Source of the DNA: Sinomonas albida
Lineage (GTDB): Bacteria > Actinomycetota > Actinomycetes > Actinomycetales > Micrococcaceae
Direction of reading: 5' to 3'
DNA: 64,000 bases
Assembly: GCF_004919045.1 (NCBI RefSeq)
Contig: NZ_SWDW01000002.1
Coordinates: 124,001 to 188,000 of the forward strand
Shown piece by piece: positions 57,339-64,000 of the stretch (position 1 is the stretch's first letter; the number at the start of each line of letters is the position of its first letter). Both the position numbers and the translations under genes were made by a program. Below the pieces are notes generated by a model that was given only the letters and a program-made list of their open reading frames with translations, was not told the DNA's origin and made no database searches.

Positions 57339-58286
57339 CTAGCCGCTTCGGGGCGGATCGGCCGGCCTCTTCGCACCCAACCTCCGGGAGAGCCGAGGAG
57401 GAATCTTCCCGGCCTTTCGCATGGCCCCGTGGAGGAGGCCGGCAGACACGGCAAGACCTAGCTTTGGCTTTTCGGGTCCGAAGACGATATTGATGCCCAC
57501 CAACTTGAGGTCTTCGTAGAACCGTCGCATGACCCATGCTGGATCGAAGCCCAGGAATCGCACGTTCACAATCAGGTGATTGCGTGCTATGTAATAGAGT
57601 CGTGTCGCTGAATGGGAGGAGAAGAACTTGGTCGCTCCCCGCCAGCGCAGGTTGCGGCCGAATATGGTCGCCGGGATTTGCTCTCCCAAGCCATGCTGAA
57701 GGTCGGTGTCGCGGACAAACTCCACGTCAAGGCCGCTCTTCCGGGTCCGGAGGGCGAAGTCGGAGTCGACCGCATCGATGAATAGCGATTCGTCAAAGAG
57801 GCCGACTTTCCGAAATGTGGAAAGGGGGATGAACATTCCGGACTGCATCGGATCGTATGGTGCCGCGCCGTTTCGACGCGTCGCCACGCGTCGGCCGTCC
57901 ATGCGCTCCGGGCAGAGAATCCCTGTAGTTTGGTTGCTCAGGTCCTTAGCGGCCCGCTCGCACAAGAACTTCTCGACATAGTCGGCGGGGAGTTCGGAGT
58001 CTTGATCGAGAGTGATGATGTACTCGATCTCGGGGGCATCCAATACCTCGCGGACCCCGGTATTGAGCGCGGCCGCGATTCCGCGATTTGTGGCGTGTCG
58101 GATGACACGGACATTCGGCGCGGTGCCAATAGCATCAGACCAATCCCGATTTTCGGCAGGATTATCGTCGACAAGGATCACTTGCCGCGCTTGAGCCGCA
58201 AGACCCTGCAGCCTGTCGATGGACTCACGCCGCGGGCTGAACATCGGCATCACGATTGCGACCCCGCCGACATCCTTCTGGTCCAC
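57339..58286 (-). CDS. family-2 glycosyltransferase, rhamnosyltransferase-like
   Basis: A 315-residue GT-A enzyme. The nucleotide-binding half has VILVDDNPAENRDW, NRGIAAALNTGVREV and the metal site ITLDQDSELPADY; the acceptor half has LFIDAVDSDFALRTRKSG and the conserved LQHGLG. This pattern is common in rhamnosyltransferases that build surface polysaccharides; the sugar is not determined. The frame is open to 58523, but GAGAGAGG lies seven bases before the GTG at 58286 and the fold starts right there. It is divergent from the next transferase, with a 101-bp shared promoter region. Confidence 0.82.
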   Translation of the reverse strand: MDQKDVGGVAIVMPMFSPRRESIDRLQGLAAQARQVILVDDNPAENRDWSDAIGTAPNVRVIRHATNRGIAAALNTGVREVLDAPEIEYIITLDQDSELPADYVEKFLCERAAKDLSNQTTGILCPERMDGRRVATRRNGAAPYDPMQSGMFIPLSTFRKVGLFDESLFIDAVDSDFALRTRKSGLDVEFVRDTDLQHGLGEQIPATIFGRNLRWRGATKFFSSHSATRLYYIARNHLIVNVRFLGFDPAWVMRRFYEDLKLVGINIVFGPEKPKLGLAVSAGLLHGAMRKAGKIPPRLSRRLGAKRPADPPRSG

Positions 58287-58375
58287 GCCTGCACCTCTCT
58301 CTGTTCGGATCGCGCCGCCACACAGTCTATGCGACGGAGGCCCTTGCACGATGTGTGACAACTCTCGACGGCTGC

Positions 58376-58381
58376 TATCCT
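58376..58381 (+). promoter_or_regulatory. -10 box TATCCT for leaderless glycosyltransferase
   Basis: TATCCT lies six bases before the GTG at 58388; a GTGACA -35 candidate is 15 bases further upstream. This decides the start of that gene. Confidence 0.5.
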
Positions 58382-58387
58382 CGACGG

Positions 58388-59455
58388 GTGCGGGATGTCG
58401 GTGACAGTGTTCAGACCGAGGCGGGCGTGAATCGTGAGGTGCTAGGCCCAGGCGCCATTGTGCTGGCAGCCTATCGACCTCCCAGTGATCTCTTCTCCGT
58501 TCAACTGAGATCGATCCAGGCACAGTCTGTCACAGATTTCGTTTGCATAATTTCTGCGGATGGAGAGGCGGGCGAAGTCGCCCAGCTCGTTTCCGACGCG
58601 GTGGACGGCGATCCACGGTTCAAGGTGATTGGTTTCGACGATCGTCTGGGATTTTATGGAAACTTCGAGCGTGCCCTGAAGGTGGTCCCACTCCACGTCA
58701 GATGGATAGCCTTGAGTGACCAGGATGACCGGTGGTATCCAGAAAAGCTGGAACGGCTTGTGCCCCATCTCGAGCGCTATTCGCTGGTGTCGGGACAGAG
58801 TCGGGTCGTGGCACTCCCGGGTGAGCGGGTTGTTTCAGAAAACACGGGACGGCAAAATATCGATCCGGAATTCTATGTGATCGAGAATCAGTTCACCGGT
58901 GGTTCGACCGTTTTTCGACGGGACGTCTTGGAGCGGGCCATTCCGTTTCCGCGACTCGCAACGGCCAGCGAATTCCACGATCATTGGCTGGCCGTGTGTG
59001 CGGCGTCGCTGGATGGATCGCGGGTTGTGGACATCGTCGTCCAGGATTACGTGCAGCATGGAGGGAATGTCATTGGTGAAGGCGAGGAGGGGCTCTCGCT
59101 CAGACGTTCGTTGAGCAACATGCGACGGTTGTCCCAAAAGTTTGAGGGGTCCCAGACAGTTGGGTCTTGGATCCGCACCGTATATAACGTCGGAGTCGGT
59201 TGGCGAGAGGTGATGACTCAGACTCTCGAGGCGAGGGCGCCCGAGTCTGCGGTCGCACAGCGGCTCGCTGGCCTGTACGGGCCTGGGCGGAGCGTGATCG
59301 GTGCGATGGCCACCGTCGGCCGCGGCGTCGTCAGCGGGGCGATTTCCGTGCGCGCGGGCCTGGAATACAGTGCCGGCTTGGTTCTGGGGGCCGTCTGCCC
59401 CAGCGTCCGTGGGGGCGCGCGACAAGCCCGGCGTTGGCAGCGGAGCGCGCAGTAG
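58388..59455 (+). CDS. family-2 glycosyltransferase
   Basis: A 355-residue GT-A transferase: AIVLAAYRPPSDLFSVQLRS at the start, FYGNFERAL, the metal site ALSDQDDRWYPEKL, an acceptor-side motif EFHDHWLAVCAASL and VQHGGNVIG, typical of rhamnosyl- and related transferases of polysaccharide clusters. The C-terminal 100 residues are helical and may contact the membrane. The long open frame starts at 58256, but the GTG at 58388 has a -10 box exactly six bases upstream. Base composition is lower in GC than the core genes, as for the whole 57-62 kb stretch. Confidence 0.8.
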   Translation: MRDVGDSVQTEAGVNREVLGPGAIVLAAYRPPSDLFSVQLRSIQAQSVTDFVCIISADGEAGEVAQLVSDAVDGDPRFKVIGFDDRLGFYGNFERALKVVPLHVRWIALSDQDDRWYPEKLERLVPHLERYSLVSGQSRVVALPGERVVSENTGRQNIDPEFYVIENQFTGGSTVFRRDVLERAIPFPRLATASEFHDHWLAVCAASLDGSRVVDIVVQDYVQHGGNVIGEGEEGLSLRRSLSNMRRLSQKFEGSQTVGSWIRTVYNVGVGWREVMTQTLEARAPESAVAQRLAGLYGPGRSVIGAMATVGRGVVSGAISVRAGLEYSAGLVLGAVCPSVRGGARQARRWQRSAQ

Positions 59456-59507
59456 GAGCCTGCGCCCGTGCGAAAGGCGGTGTGTGGAGATCCGCGGCGC
59501 CTACCGA

Positions 59508-59513
59508 TATAGT
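59508..59513 (+). promoter_or_regulatory. possible -10 box TATAGT before glycosyltransferase
   Basis: TATAGT lies 62 bases before the ATG at 59576 in a 120-bp gap, suggesting an individual promoter for that transferase. Confidence 0.4.
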
Positions 59514-59575
59514 TGCAGCGGACGTGGCGCTTCGAGTGCCGGAATTTGTGCTGCACGGAAGGGTTCTCTACTGAA

Positions 59576-60460
59576 ATGACGTTAGTCGACGTGATGTTGC
59601 CTTATTACGGCGACGTCGAACTCATGAAGCTTGCAGCGCGCAGTGTGATGAGCCAGCATTTTGAGGATTGGCGCCTGTGCGTCTTTGATGACGGGTATCC
59701 GAGCAGTGAGCCAGCGGATTTCTTCGCAGGAATTGACGATCCTCGCGTTGTTTATAGGAAGAATGAAAAGAATCTCGGGGCAAACGGCAACTACCGCAAG
59801 GCCCTAGAAAATGCCGAGGCGCCGATCGTCGTGATCATGGGTGCCGACGACATTATGCTTCCGAACTATCTGGATATCGTTGTCCGCGCATTCGAATCGC
59901 ACCCGGAAGCCGCCATCGTCCAGCCAGGAGTCCAGGTGATCGACGAGAGCGGCATCTCAGCGAGCCCGCTCGTCGATCGAGTCAAGAAGGCCTACACGCC
60001 TCGAACAAGGACTCCGCTCGCCCTCTCCGGCGAGCAGATGGCGACGAGCCTTATTCGTGCGAATTGGACCTACTTCCCGTCGCTCGCGTGGAAGACATCG
60101 ACCATTCAGCGAATCGGTTTCACGCAGGGGCTCGACGTCGTGCAGGACCTTGCGATGCTTCTCGATGTTGCGGCCGATGGCGGCGCCATGGTCGTAGATC
60201 CCGAACTTGGGTTTCTGTACCGGCGCCATTCCGCGTCCGACTCGTCGGTTCGCGCCCTCGACGGACGGCGTTTTGACGAAGAGCGCCAGTTCTTCAACGG
60301 GCAGGCCGAGCGGTTCCGATCGCTTGGGTGGAACAAGGCCGCGCGTGCTGCGGGGCTTCATGTGGTGAGCCGACTCAACGCGGGAACCCTGGTCGTCAAG
60401 GCTATCGCCTCGGGTAAGACGACGGCGGTGCCACGCCTCTTCAAGCACGTCATCGGCTGA
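59576..60460 (+). CDS. family-2 glycosyltransferase
   Basis: A 294-residue GT-A enzyme beginning MTLVDVMLPYYGDVELMKLA; FDDGYPSSEP, NLGANGNYRKAL and the metal-binding VVIMGADDIMLPNYL are clear. The C-terminal third (LDVVQDLAMLLDVAADGG, then LYRRHSASDSS) is the acceptor side. The substrate is unknown. An in-frame extension of 21 codons upstream is rejected because the fold starts at the chosen ATG; the ribosome site GGAAGGG is rather distant (12 bases). AT-rich codons are more frequent than in core genes. A terminator follows directly. Confidence 0.8.
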   Translation: MTLVDVMLPYYGDVELMKLAARSVMSQHFEDWRLCVFDDGYPSSEPADFFAGIDDPRVVYRKNEKNLGANGNYRKALENAEAPIVVIMGADDIMLPNYLDIVVRAFESHPEAAIVQPGVQVIDESGISASPLVDRVKKAYTPRTRTPLALSGEQMATSLIRANWTYFPSLAWKTSTIQRIGFTQGLDVVQDLAMLLDVAADGGAMVVDPELGFLYRRHSASDSSVRALDGRRFDEERQFFNGQAERFRSLGWNKAARAAGLHVVSRLNAGTLVVKAIASGKTTAVPRLFKHVIG

Positions 60461-60791
60461 CGCTTCGTCGTCTTCTGAGAACTTCAGGCCCCGCGGCGGA
60501 TCCTCCTGCGGGGCCTGAAGTGTCTTCGGCCTCGAGAGGAGCTCCCGAATTCGGCGTGCTCGGGCGCAGGCGGGCGAAGATGGCTCGGTCTTCTAACGCG
60601 CTCGAGCAGGTCGTCGGGGTGGCGGAGGTGCTTGGGGTGTGTCACCACCGCTGGGAGGGATTGACCCCTGGAGGACGGCGCGGCTGCGGTGTCGAAGACT
60701 CACAAGACGAAAGGACGCCCGTTCTCCCGCGCCCGCACTGGAACCTCGCGGATCGCCCCCGCCTCTTGTCCTATAGCCCGGCTTCCCTTCG
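60461..60791. other. 331-bp non-coding gap between convergent transferases
   Basis: The gap begins with a terminator hairpin (60481-60521). The rest (60522-60791) has weak open frames only and no recognisable remnant of a mobile element. It may be a decayed gene, since convergent genes elsewhere in this window are separated by far less. Confidence 0.5.
60481..60521. terminator. hairpin terminator after glycosyltransferase
   Basis: Perfect 14-bp arms ACTTCAGGCCCCGC (60481-60494) and GCGGGGCCTGAAGT (60508-60521) with a 13-base loop, 20 bases after the stop codon. The T-run is weak (GTCTTC). Confidence 0.75.
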
Positions 60792-61553
60792 TCAGCCCCG
60801 CCTATCTGCGATGTCCGCGTTGACCGACCGCCGGCGCCGTAGCGCCTCGAAAAACGCGCGCGCGAGCATCCATCGCGACTTCGCGATCGCTTTCAGTCCG
60901 CGGAAGGTCTTCGGCGTGGTGTTGTTTGCATGAAGCCGCCGGCTTAGAGTCTCGCGCTCCAGGTGCGCCATGGTCCCCCTCACGTTGGCCAGCATGGCGA
61001 GCCATTGGTCGTGAGTCTCGTAGAGGTAGGGCGGAAAGGGGAGGCTGACCTTGACGAACGAGGCGCGGAACGCCATCGCGCATCCGTAGTAGGGAATGAT
61101 TCCGATCCAAAGTCGAAGAAGGTTCGAGATGCGCTTTCCGCCGGGCGAGGATTTGAGGCGCAGCGTTTCGATCGGACGTGGAGTGCCCTCGAAATAGCTG
61201 AAGTTAGAAGCCACAGCCTCGGCCGATTTCAGTGATTCGACGAGCGCATCGACACGTCCCGGAAGCCAGATGTCGTCCTGATCGGAGAGCATGACGATTT
61301 CACCGGAGCTTAGCCCGAGAGCCTTCTCAAAATTTCGAACGTAGCCGAGGTTCGAGTCGTTGAAGTAGGACTTGACCCGAGGATCCTTAATATTCGAGAG
61401 CAATTCACGAGTACCGTCGCTCGACCCGTCGTCGACGACGATGATTTCATCCCGTGCGTCGAGTTGGTCGAGGATCGAGTCCAGTTGCTCCTGGATGTGT
61501 TCTACGCCGTTGTAGGCGGCCATGCAGACAGAGACGGCCGGGCGTGATGGCAT
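60792..61553 (-). CDS. family-2 glycosyltransferase
   Basis: A 253-residue GT-A enzyme: VSVCMAAYNGVEHIQEQLDS, VVDDGSSDGTREL, NLGYVRNFEKAL, the metal site MLSDQDDIWLPGRV and the acceptor segment YETHDQWLAML with LHANNTTP. This is the common pattern of rhamnosyl- or N-acetylhexosaminyltransferases of surface glycan clusters. The ATG at 61553 has GGAGG eight bases upstream and is preferred to an ATG 14 codons earlier. A TATGAT -10 candidate lies about 40 bases upstream on the minus strand. Divergent from galE. Confidence 0.82.
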   Translation of the reverse strand: MPSRPAVSVCMAAYNGVEHIQEQLDSILDQLDARDEIIVVDDGSSDGTRELLSNIKDPRVKSYFNDSNLGYVRNFEKALGLSSGEIVMLSDQDDIWLPGRVDALVESLKSAEAVASNFSYFEGTPRPIETLRLKSSPGGKRISNLLRLWIGIIPYYGCAMAFRASFVKVSLPFPPYLYETHDQWLAMLANVRGTMAHLERETLSRRLHANNTTPKTFRGLKAIAKSRWMLARAFFEALRRRRSVNADIADRRG

Positions 61554-61738
61554 GGGTTGGTCCTCCAAGGAACGACGAGGCGACGACTCCATCATAGCCA
61601 GCGGTTCGCGAGGAAGCCCCTCGGGGCCTCTGGGCGGGATCCCGGGGCGTAGCCCGAGCTCGAGGGAAGCCTCGGCGCGTCGGACCGTTGCACCCGATGG
61701 CCTCTCCTGTGGATTGAAGGGTTCAGCGGATGAGCCGC

Positions 61739-61744
61739 TAGTCT
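61739..61744 (+). promoter_or_regulatory. -10 box TAGTCT for leaderless galE
   Basis: TAGTCT lies six bases before the ATG. The intervening GGAGAG is purine-rich but touches the start codon, too close for a ribosome site. Confidence 0.55.
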
Positions 61745-61750
61745 GGAGAG

Positions 61751-62770
61751 ATGAGAATACTGGTTACCGGTGGGGCGGGATTCATTGGTTCCCACACCTT
61801 GCTGCAGGTCTTGGCCCAGGGGCACGAAGTAGCGGTCTACGATAATTTCGGTAATTCGAGCCGGGAATCACTTCGTCGCGTGCGGGAGATTGCGGGGAGG
61901 GAAGTTCTCCTGAAAGAGGCTGACCTTTTGGATAAGGCAGCGCTCGATGAAGTGTTCGAGGCCTTTCAGCCCGAGGCGGTTATTCATTTCGCCGGGCTCA
62001 AGGCTGTCGGTGAATCTGCGGAGATTCCGCTAGCGTACTATTCAAATAACGTTGTGGGAACGCTGAATCTCCTGAACGTCATGCAGGAACGCGGAGTCCG
62101 CAGGCTTGTATTTAGCTCGTCAGCGACGGTTTATGCTTCCGACAATGGCCTACCATTGGTCGAAAGCATGCGACGCGGAGCCACAAATCCGTACGGTAGG
62201 ACGAAGCAGCAGATCGAGGAGATTCTCGAAGATCTGGGAGCGTCTGATTCGTCGTGGCGGATCGCTATCCTCCGATATTTCAACCCCGTTGGCGCTCACG
62301 AATCCGGCCTGATCGGCGAGGACCCTGCGGGCACCCCGAACAATCTGCTTCCATTCGTTGCGCAAGTCGCTGTGGGACAGAGGCCGCGCGTCAGAGTTTT
62401 CGGCAACGACTATGACACGGTCGATGGTACCGGGGTCCGCGATTACATCCACGTGGTTGATCTTGCTGCCGGGCACGTGTCGGCCCTTCAGTACCTCAAT
62501 GAGCATGCAGGTGTTCATACCTGGAATCTGGGAACGGGCCGGGGCACCTCGGTGCTTGAGGTTATCGATACGTTCGCACGTGTTTCCGGGCGAACGATTC
62601 CCTTTGAGATCGGCGCGAGGCGTTTGGGGGATGTCGCGACGAGCTTGGCGGATCCGTCCAAGGCCCGCGATGATCTCGGCTGGAGGGCGACGCGATCCTT
62701 TGAGGAAATGTGTGCCGACCACTGGCGCTGGCAGGAGTCAAATCCGCGGGGTTATGCGCCCGAGAACTGA
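61751..62770 (+). CDS. galE: UDP-glucose 4-epimerase
   Basis: A 339-residue extended short-chain dehydrogenase that interconverts UDP-glucose and UDP-galactose. The NAD motif GGAGFIGSHTLLQ is at residues 7-19, the catalytic Ser/Tyr region has FSSSATVYAS and NPYGRTKQQIEE (Tyr-x3-Lys), and the sugar-binding region has RYFNPVGAHESGLIGEDP. It would supply UDP-galactopyranose to the mutase Glf 14 kb upstream. The start is fixed by homology and by the -10 box six bases upstream. A strong terminator follows. Confidence 0.96.
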   Translation: MRILVTGGAGFIGSHTLLQVLAQGHEVAVYDNFGNSSRESLRRVREIAGREVLLKEADLLDKAALDEVFEAFQPEAVIHFAGLKAVGESAEIPLAYYSNNVVGTLNLLNVMQERGVRRLVFSSSATVYASDNGLPLVESMRRGATNPYGRTKQQIEEILEDLGASDSSWRIAILRYFNPVGAHESGLIGEDPAGTPNNLLPFVAQVAVGQRPRVRVFGNDYDTVDGTGVRDYIHVVDLAAGHVSALQYLNEHAGVHTWNLGTGRGTSVLEVIDTFARVSGRTIPFEIGARRLGDVATSLADPSKARDDLGWRATRSFEEMCADHWRWQESNPRGYAPEN

Positions 62771-62775
62771 CACGA

Positions 62776-62812
62776 AGGCGGGCGCCGAGTCCGATTCACT
62801 CGGCGCCCGCCT
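62776..62812. terminator. bidirectional terminator between galE and DUF2304 gene
   Basis: Perfect 15-bp arms AGGCGGGCGCCGAGT (62776-62790) and ACTCGGCGCCCGCCT (62798-62812) around a seven-base loop, between convergent genes. T-runs are absent on both sides. Confidence 0.8.
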
Positions 62813-62829
62813 CGGAAGAGCTTCCCTGC

Positions 62830-63252
62830 TCAGCCCTCCGAGCTGCGGCTTTTCTGGGGCTGCATCGTCCCGCTCAGCGATCCCTCGTCGTGGGATGCGG
62901 GCAGACCTTCCGATTGCCAGGGTCGAACGGTCTCATCGAGAGCGATGCGGCGCGCAAGCTTGGTGAGCGCGGACTCGGACTGGCGGAACCTCTGGTATGT
63001 CGTCGACATGAAGATGAAGAAGAAGATGATCAGGGCGTAGAGCACCAGATCTGTGCCACGACCGATTCCAAGGAACTGCGCCACCCTGGTGAGTATCTCG
63101 GGGATGAAGATGGAAATGGCGGCGGCCAGTGCGAACAAGAGCAACATGAGCCGTCGAATGGCGAGGTGCCGCGCGTTCGATCCGCTGCGCATCAGGGCCA
63201 GCGAGACAAGGACGACGGCTACGACGAGGACGATCTGCACTACGAAAATCAA
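62830..63252 (-). CDS. DUF2304 family membrane protein
   Basis: A 140-residue protein with three hydrophobic helices (IFVVQIVLVVAVVLVSLALM, LMLLLFALAAAISIFIP and DLVLYALIIFFFIFMSTTY) and a charged cytoplasmic tail with RFRQSESALTKLARRIAL. This is the DUF2304 pattern; such proteins are usually encoded beside a DPM1-like glycosyltransferase, as here, and probably help it at the membrane. The start ATG lies eight bases after the stop of the transferase gene, so they form an operon. Substrate unknown. Confidence 0.85.
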   Translation of the reverse strand: MIFVVQIVLVVAVVLVSLALMRSGSNARHLAIRRLMLLLFALAAAISIFIPEILTRVAQFLGIGRGTDLVLYALIIFFFIFMSTTYQRFRQSESALTKLARRIALDETVRPWQSEGLPASHDEGSLSGTMQPQKSRSSEG

Positions 63253-63260
63253 CGGGTCTC

Positions 63261-63926
63261 CTACTTGAAGAACAGCTCGGCGAGGATGTTCACCGAATTA
63301 AGCAAGGACTGGCCCTTGGCCTTCGAATAATCCGTGTAGATGATGTGAACCGGATGCTCGGCGTAGCGGGCGTTCAACGAGGACAGCTGGTGAACGAGTT
63401 CGGAGGCGTGGGCCATCCGGTTCTGAGTGAGGTTGATGCGGCCCGCTATCTCCCGGCCCAGCACGCGAAGCCCATTGTGGGCATCGGTCAGGTCCATTCC
63501 CGTCGCGGCTTTCATCTGGAGGGCGGCCGCCTTCAGGACGAGCTTCTTCATGGGGGTCAGCGTCGTGCGGCTGTCCAAGAACCGGGAGCCAAGGACGGCG
63601 TCCAGCGACTCCGCATGGAGCCGGTCGACCATAGCCGCGGCGTCCTCTACGCGATGCTGACCGTCCGCATCGAAGGTCACGATCGAGTCAGTGTTCGGAT
63701 CCTGCAGCGCGTACTCGATGCCGGTCTGGAGCGCAGCGCCCTGGCCGAGATTAATCGGGTGTTCTACGACGATCGCCCCGGCGTTGCGTGCCACTGTGAT
63801 CGAGCCGTCGCGGCTTCCGTCGTCGACGCAGACGACGTTCGGGAACGTATCGAGCAAGCCCTCGATGACGCCTCCGACCACCGTTGCCTCGTTGTACATC
63901 GGGATGACGACCCATGTCTTAGTCAC
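63261..63926 (-). CDS. DPM1-like family-2 glycosyltransferase (polyprenyl-phosphate sugar synthase type)
   Basis: A 221-residue GT-A enzyme: WVVIPMYNEATVVGGVIEGL, VVCVDDGSRDGS, NLGQGAALQTGIEYAL, the metal-binding TFDADGQHRVEDA and GSRFLDSRT, all typical of dolichol/polyprenyl-phosphate mannosyl or glucosyl transferases. It has no C-terminal membrane helices, so the DUF2304 protein may provide the membrane contact. It starts with GTG; GACAAT lies six bases upstream, a weak candidate for another leaderless promoter. The 74 bases to the window end contain no gene that can be judged. Confidence 0.87.
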   Translation of the reverse strand: MTKTWVVIPMYNEATVVGGVIEGLLDTFPNVVCVDDGSRDGSITVARNAGAIVVEHPINLGQGAALQTGIEYALQDPNTDSIVTFDADGQHRVEDAAAMVDRLHAESLDAVLGSRFLDSRTTLTPMKKLVLKAAALQMKAATGMDLTDAHNGLRVLGREIAGRINLTQNRMAHASELVHQLSSLNARYAEHPVHIIYTDYSKAKGQSLLNSVNILAELFFK

Positions 63927-64000
63927 CCATCGATTGTCTCATAGGGACAAGGGCGCCTCTTTCAGTTCGCCGCGTGCTCCCTGGGCAGTTGGCGCCCTGC

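Noticed and set aside
59513-59575. A 21-residue N-terminal extension of the transferase at 59576
   Set aside because: The extension is Cys/Arg-rich and its first codon lies in the -10 candidate TATAGT; the GT-A fold starts at the ATG at 59576.
60520-60933. A 137-codon open frame overlapping the end of a minus-strand glycosyltransferase
   Set aside because: It begins in a terminator stem, has no recognisable domain and half of it is antisense to a real gene.

Overview
The window is a chromosomal segment of a high-GC actinobacterium. MtrA/MtrB/LpqB, WhiB1, SecA1, an Rv3235-like protein, PdtaS and a large NAD-glutamate dehydrogenase identify the phylum. The sequence style of SecA, the cysteine desulfurase and the MetE-like protein suggests a Micrococcaceae member (Arthrobacter/Sinomonas type); that placement is inference. 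Several neighbourhoods resemble the Mycobacterium tuberculosis order (etf - iscS - trmU - MetE-like; mtrA - mtrB - lpqB - comF - hpf - secA; pdtaS - whiB1). I see no rRNA, tRNA, CRISPR array, insertion sequence or phage module.

Layout. 1-8440: electron transfer flavoprotein alpha (cut by the window edge), a PIG-L deacetylase, TrmL, a J-domain protein, a small DoxX-like membrane protein divergent from a Cys-rich SufR-like regulator, a cysteine desulfurase, an FAD reductase and MnmA. The desulfurase and MnmA together supply sulfur for tRNA 2-thiouridine. 8820-14504: a complete peptide/nickel-type ABC importer operon (binding lipoprotein, two permeases, one fused double ATPase) closed by a strong terminator. 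14559-19836: DUF222/HNH nuclease, F420-type NADP reductase-like protein, chorismate mutase, MetE-like protein, CtaG. 19961-30505: MtrA-MtrB-LpqB, ComF, HPF, a YcaQ-type protein and SecA. 30660-35462: an uncharacterised block (Rv3235-like, LysM protein, unknown 184-aa protein, small HTH protein, SAF protein, CpaE/MinD-like protein with an altered Walker A). 35527-42321: NAD-GDH, PdtaS-type kinase, WhiB1. 42590-47217: a membrane protein converging on a large FHA-FtsK/EccC-like ATPase.

47442-63926 is a cell-surface glycan region: UDP-galactopyranose mutase, GlfT2, an ABC exporter (Wzm/Wzt), two tandem DUF6541-type multi-pass proteins, a GlfT1-like transferase, four further family-2 glycosyltransferases in mixed orientation, GalE, a DUF2304 protein and a DPM1-like transferase. 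GalE and Glf would make UDP-galactofuranose, the transferases would build the polymer and Wzm/Wzt would export it.

Recurring themes: many genes have a TANNNT box exactly 6-7 nt before the start codon, the signature of leaderless transcription. Several short tandem repeats sit at gene ends, in signal peptides or between domains. The best candidates for something undescribed are the SAF/CpaE-like/HTH block, the orphan FHA-FtsK ATPase with its 6 x 12-residue linker, and the SufR-like/DoxX-like divergent pair with matched operator-like sites.
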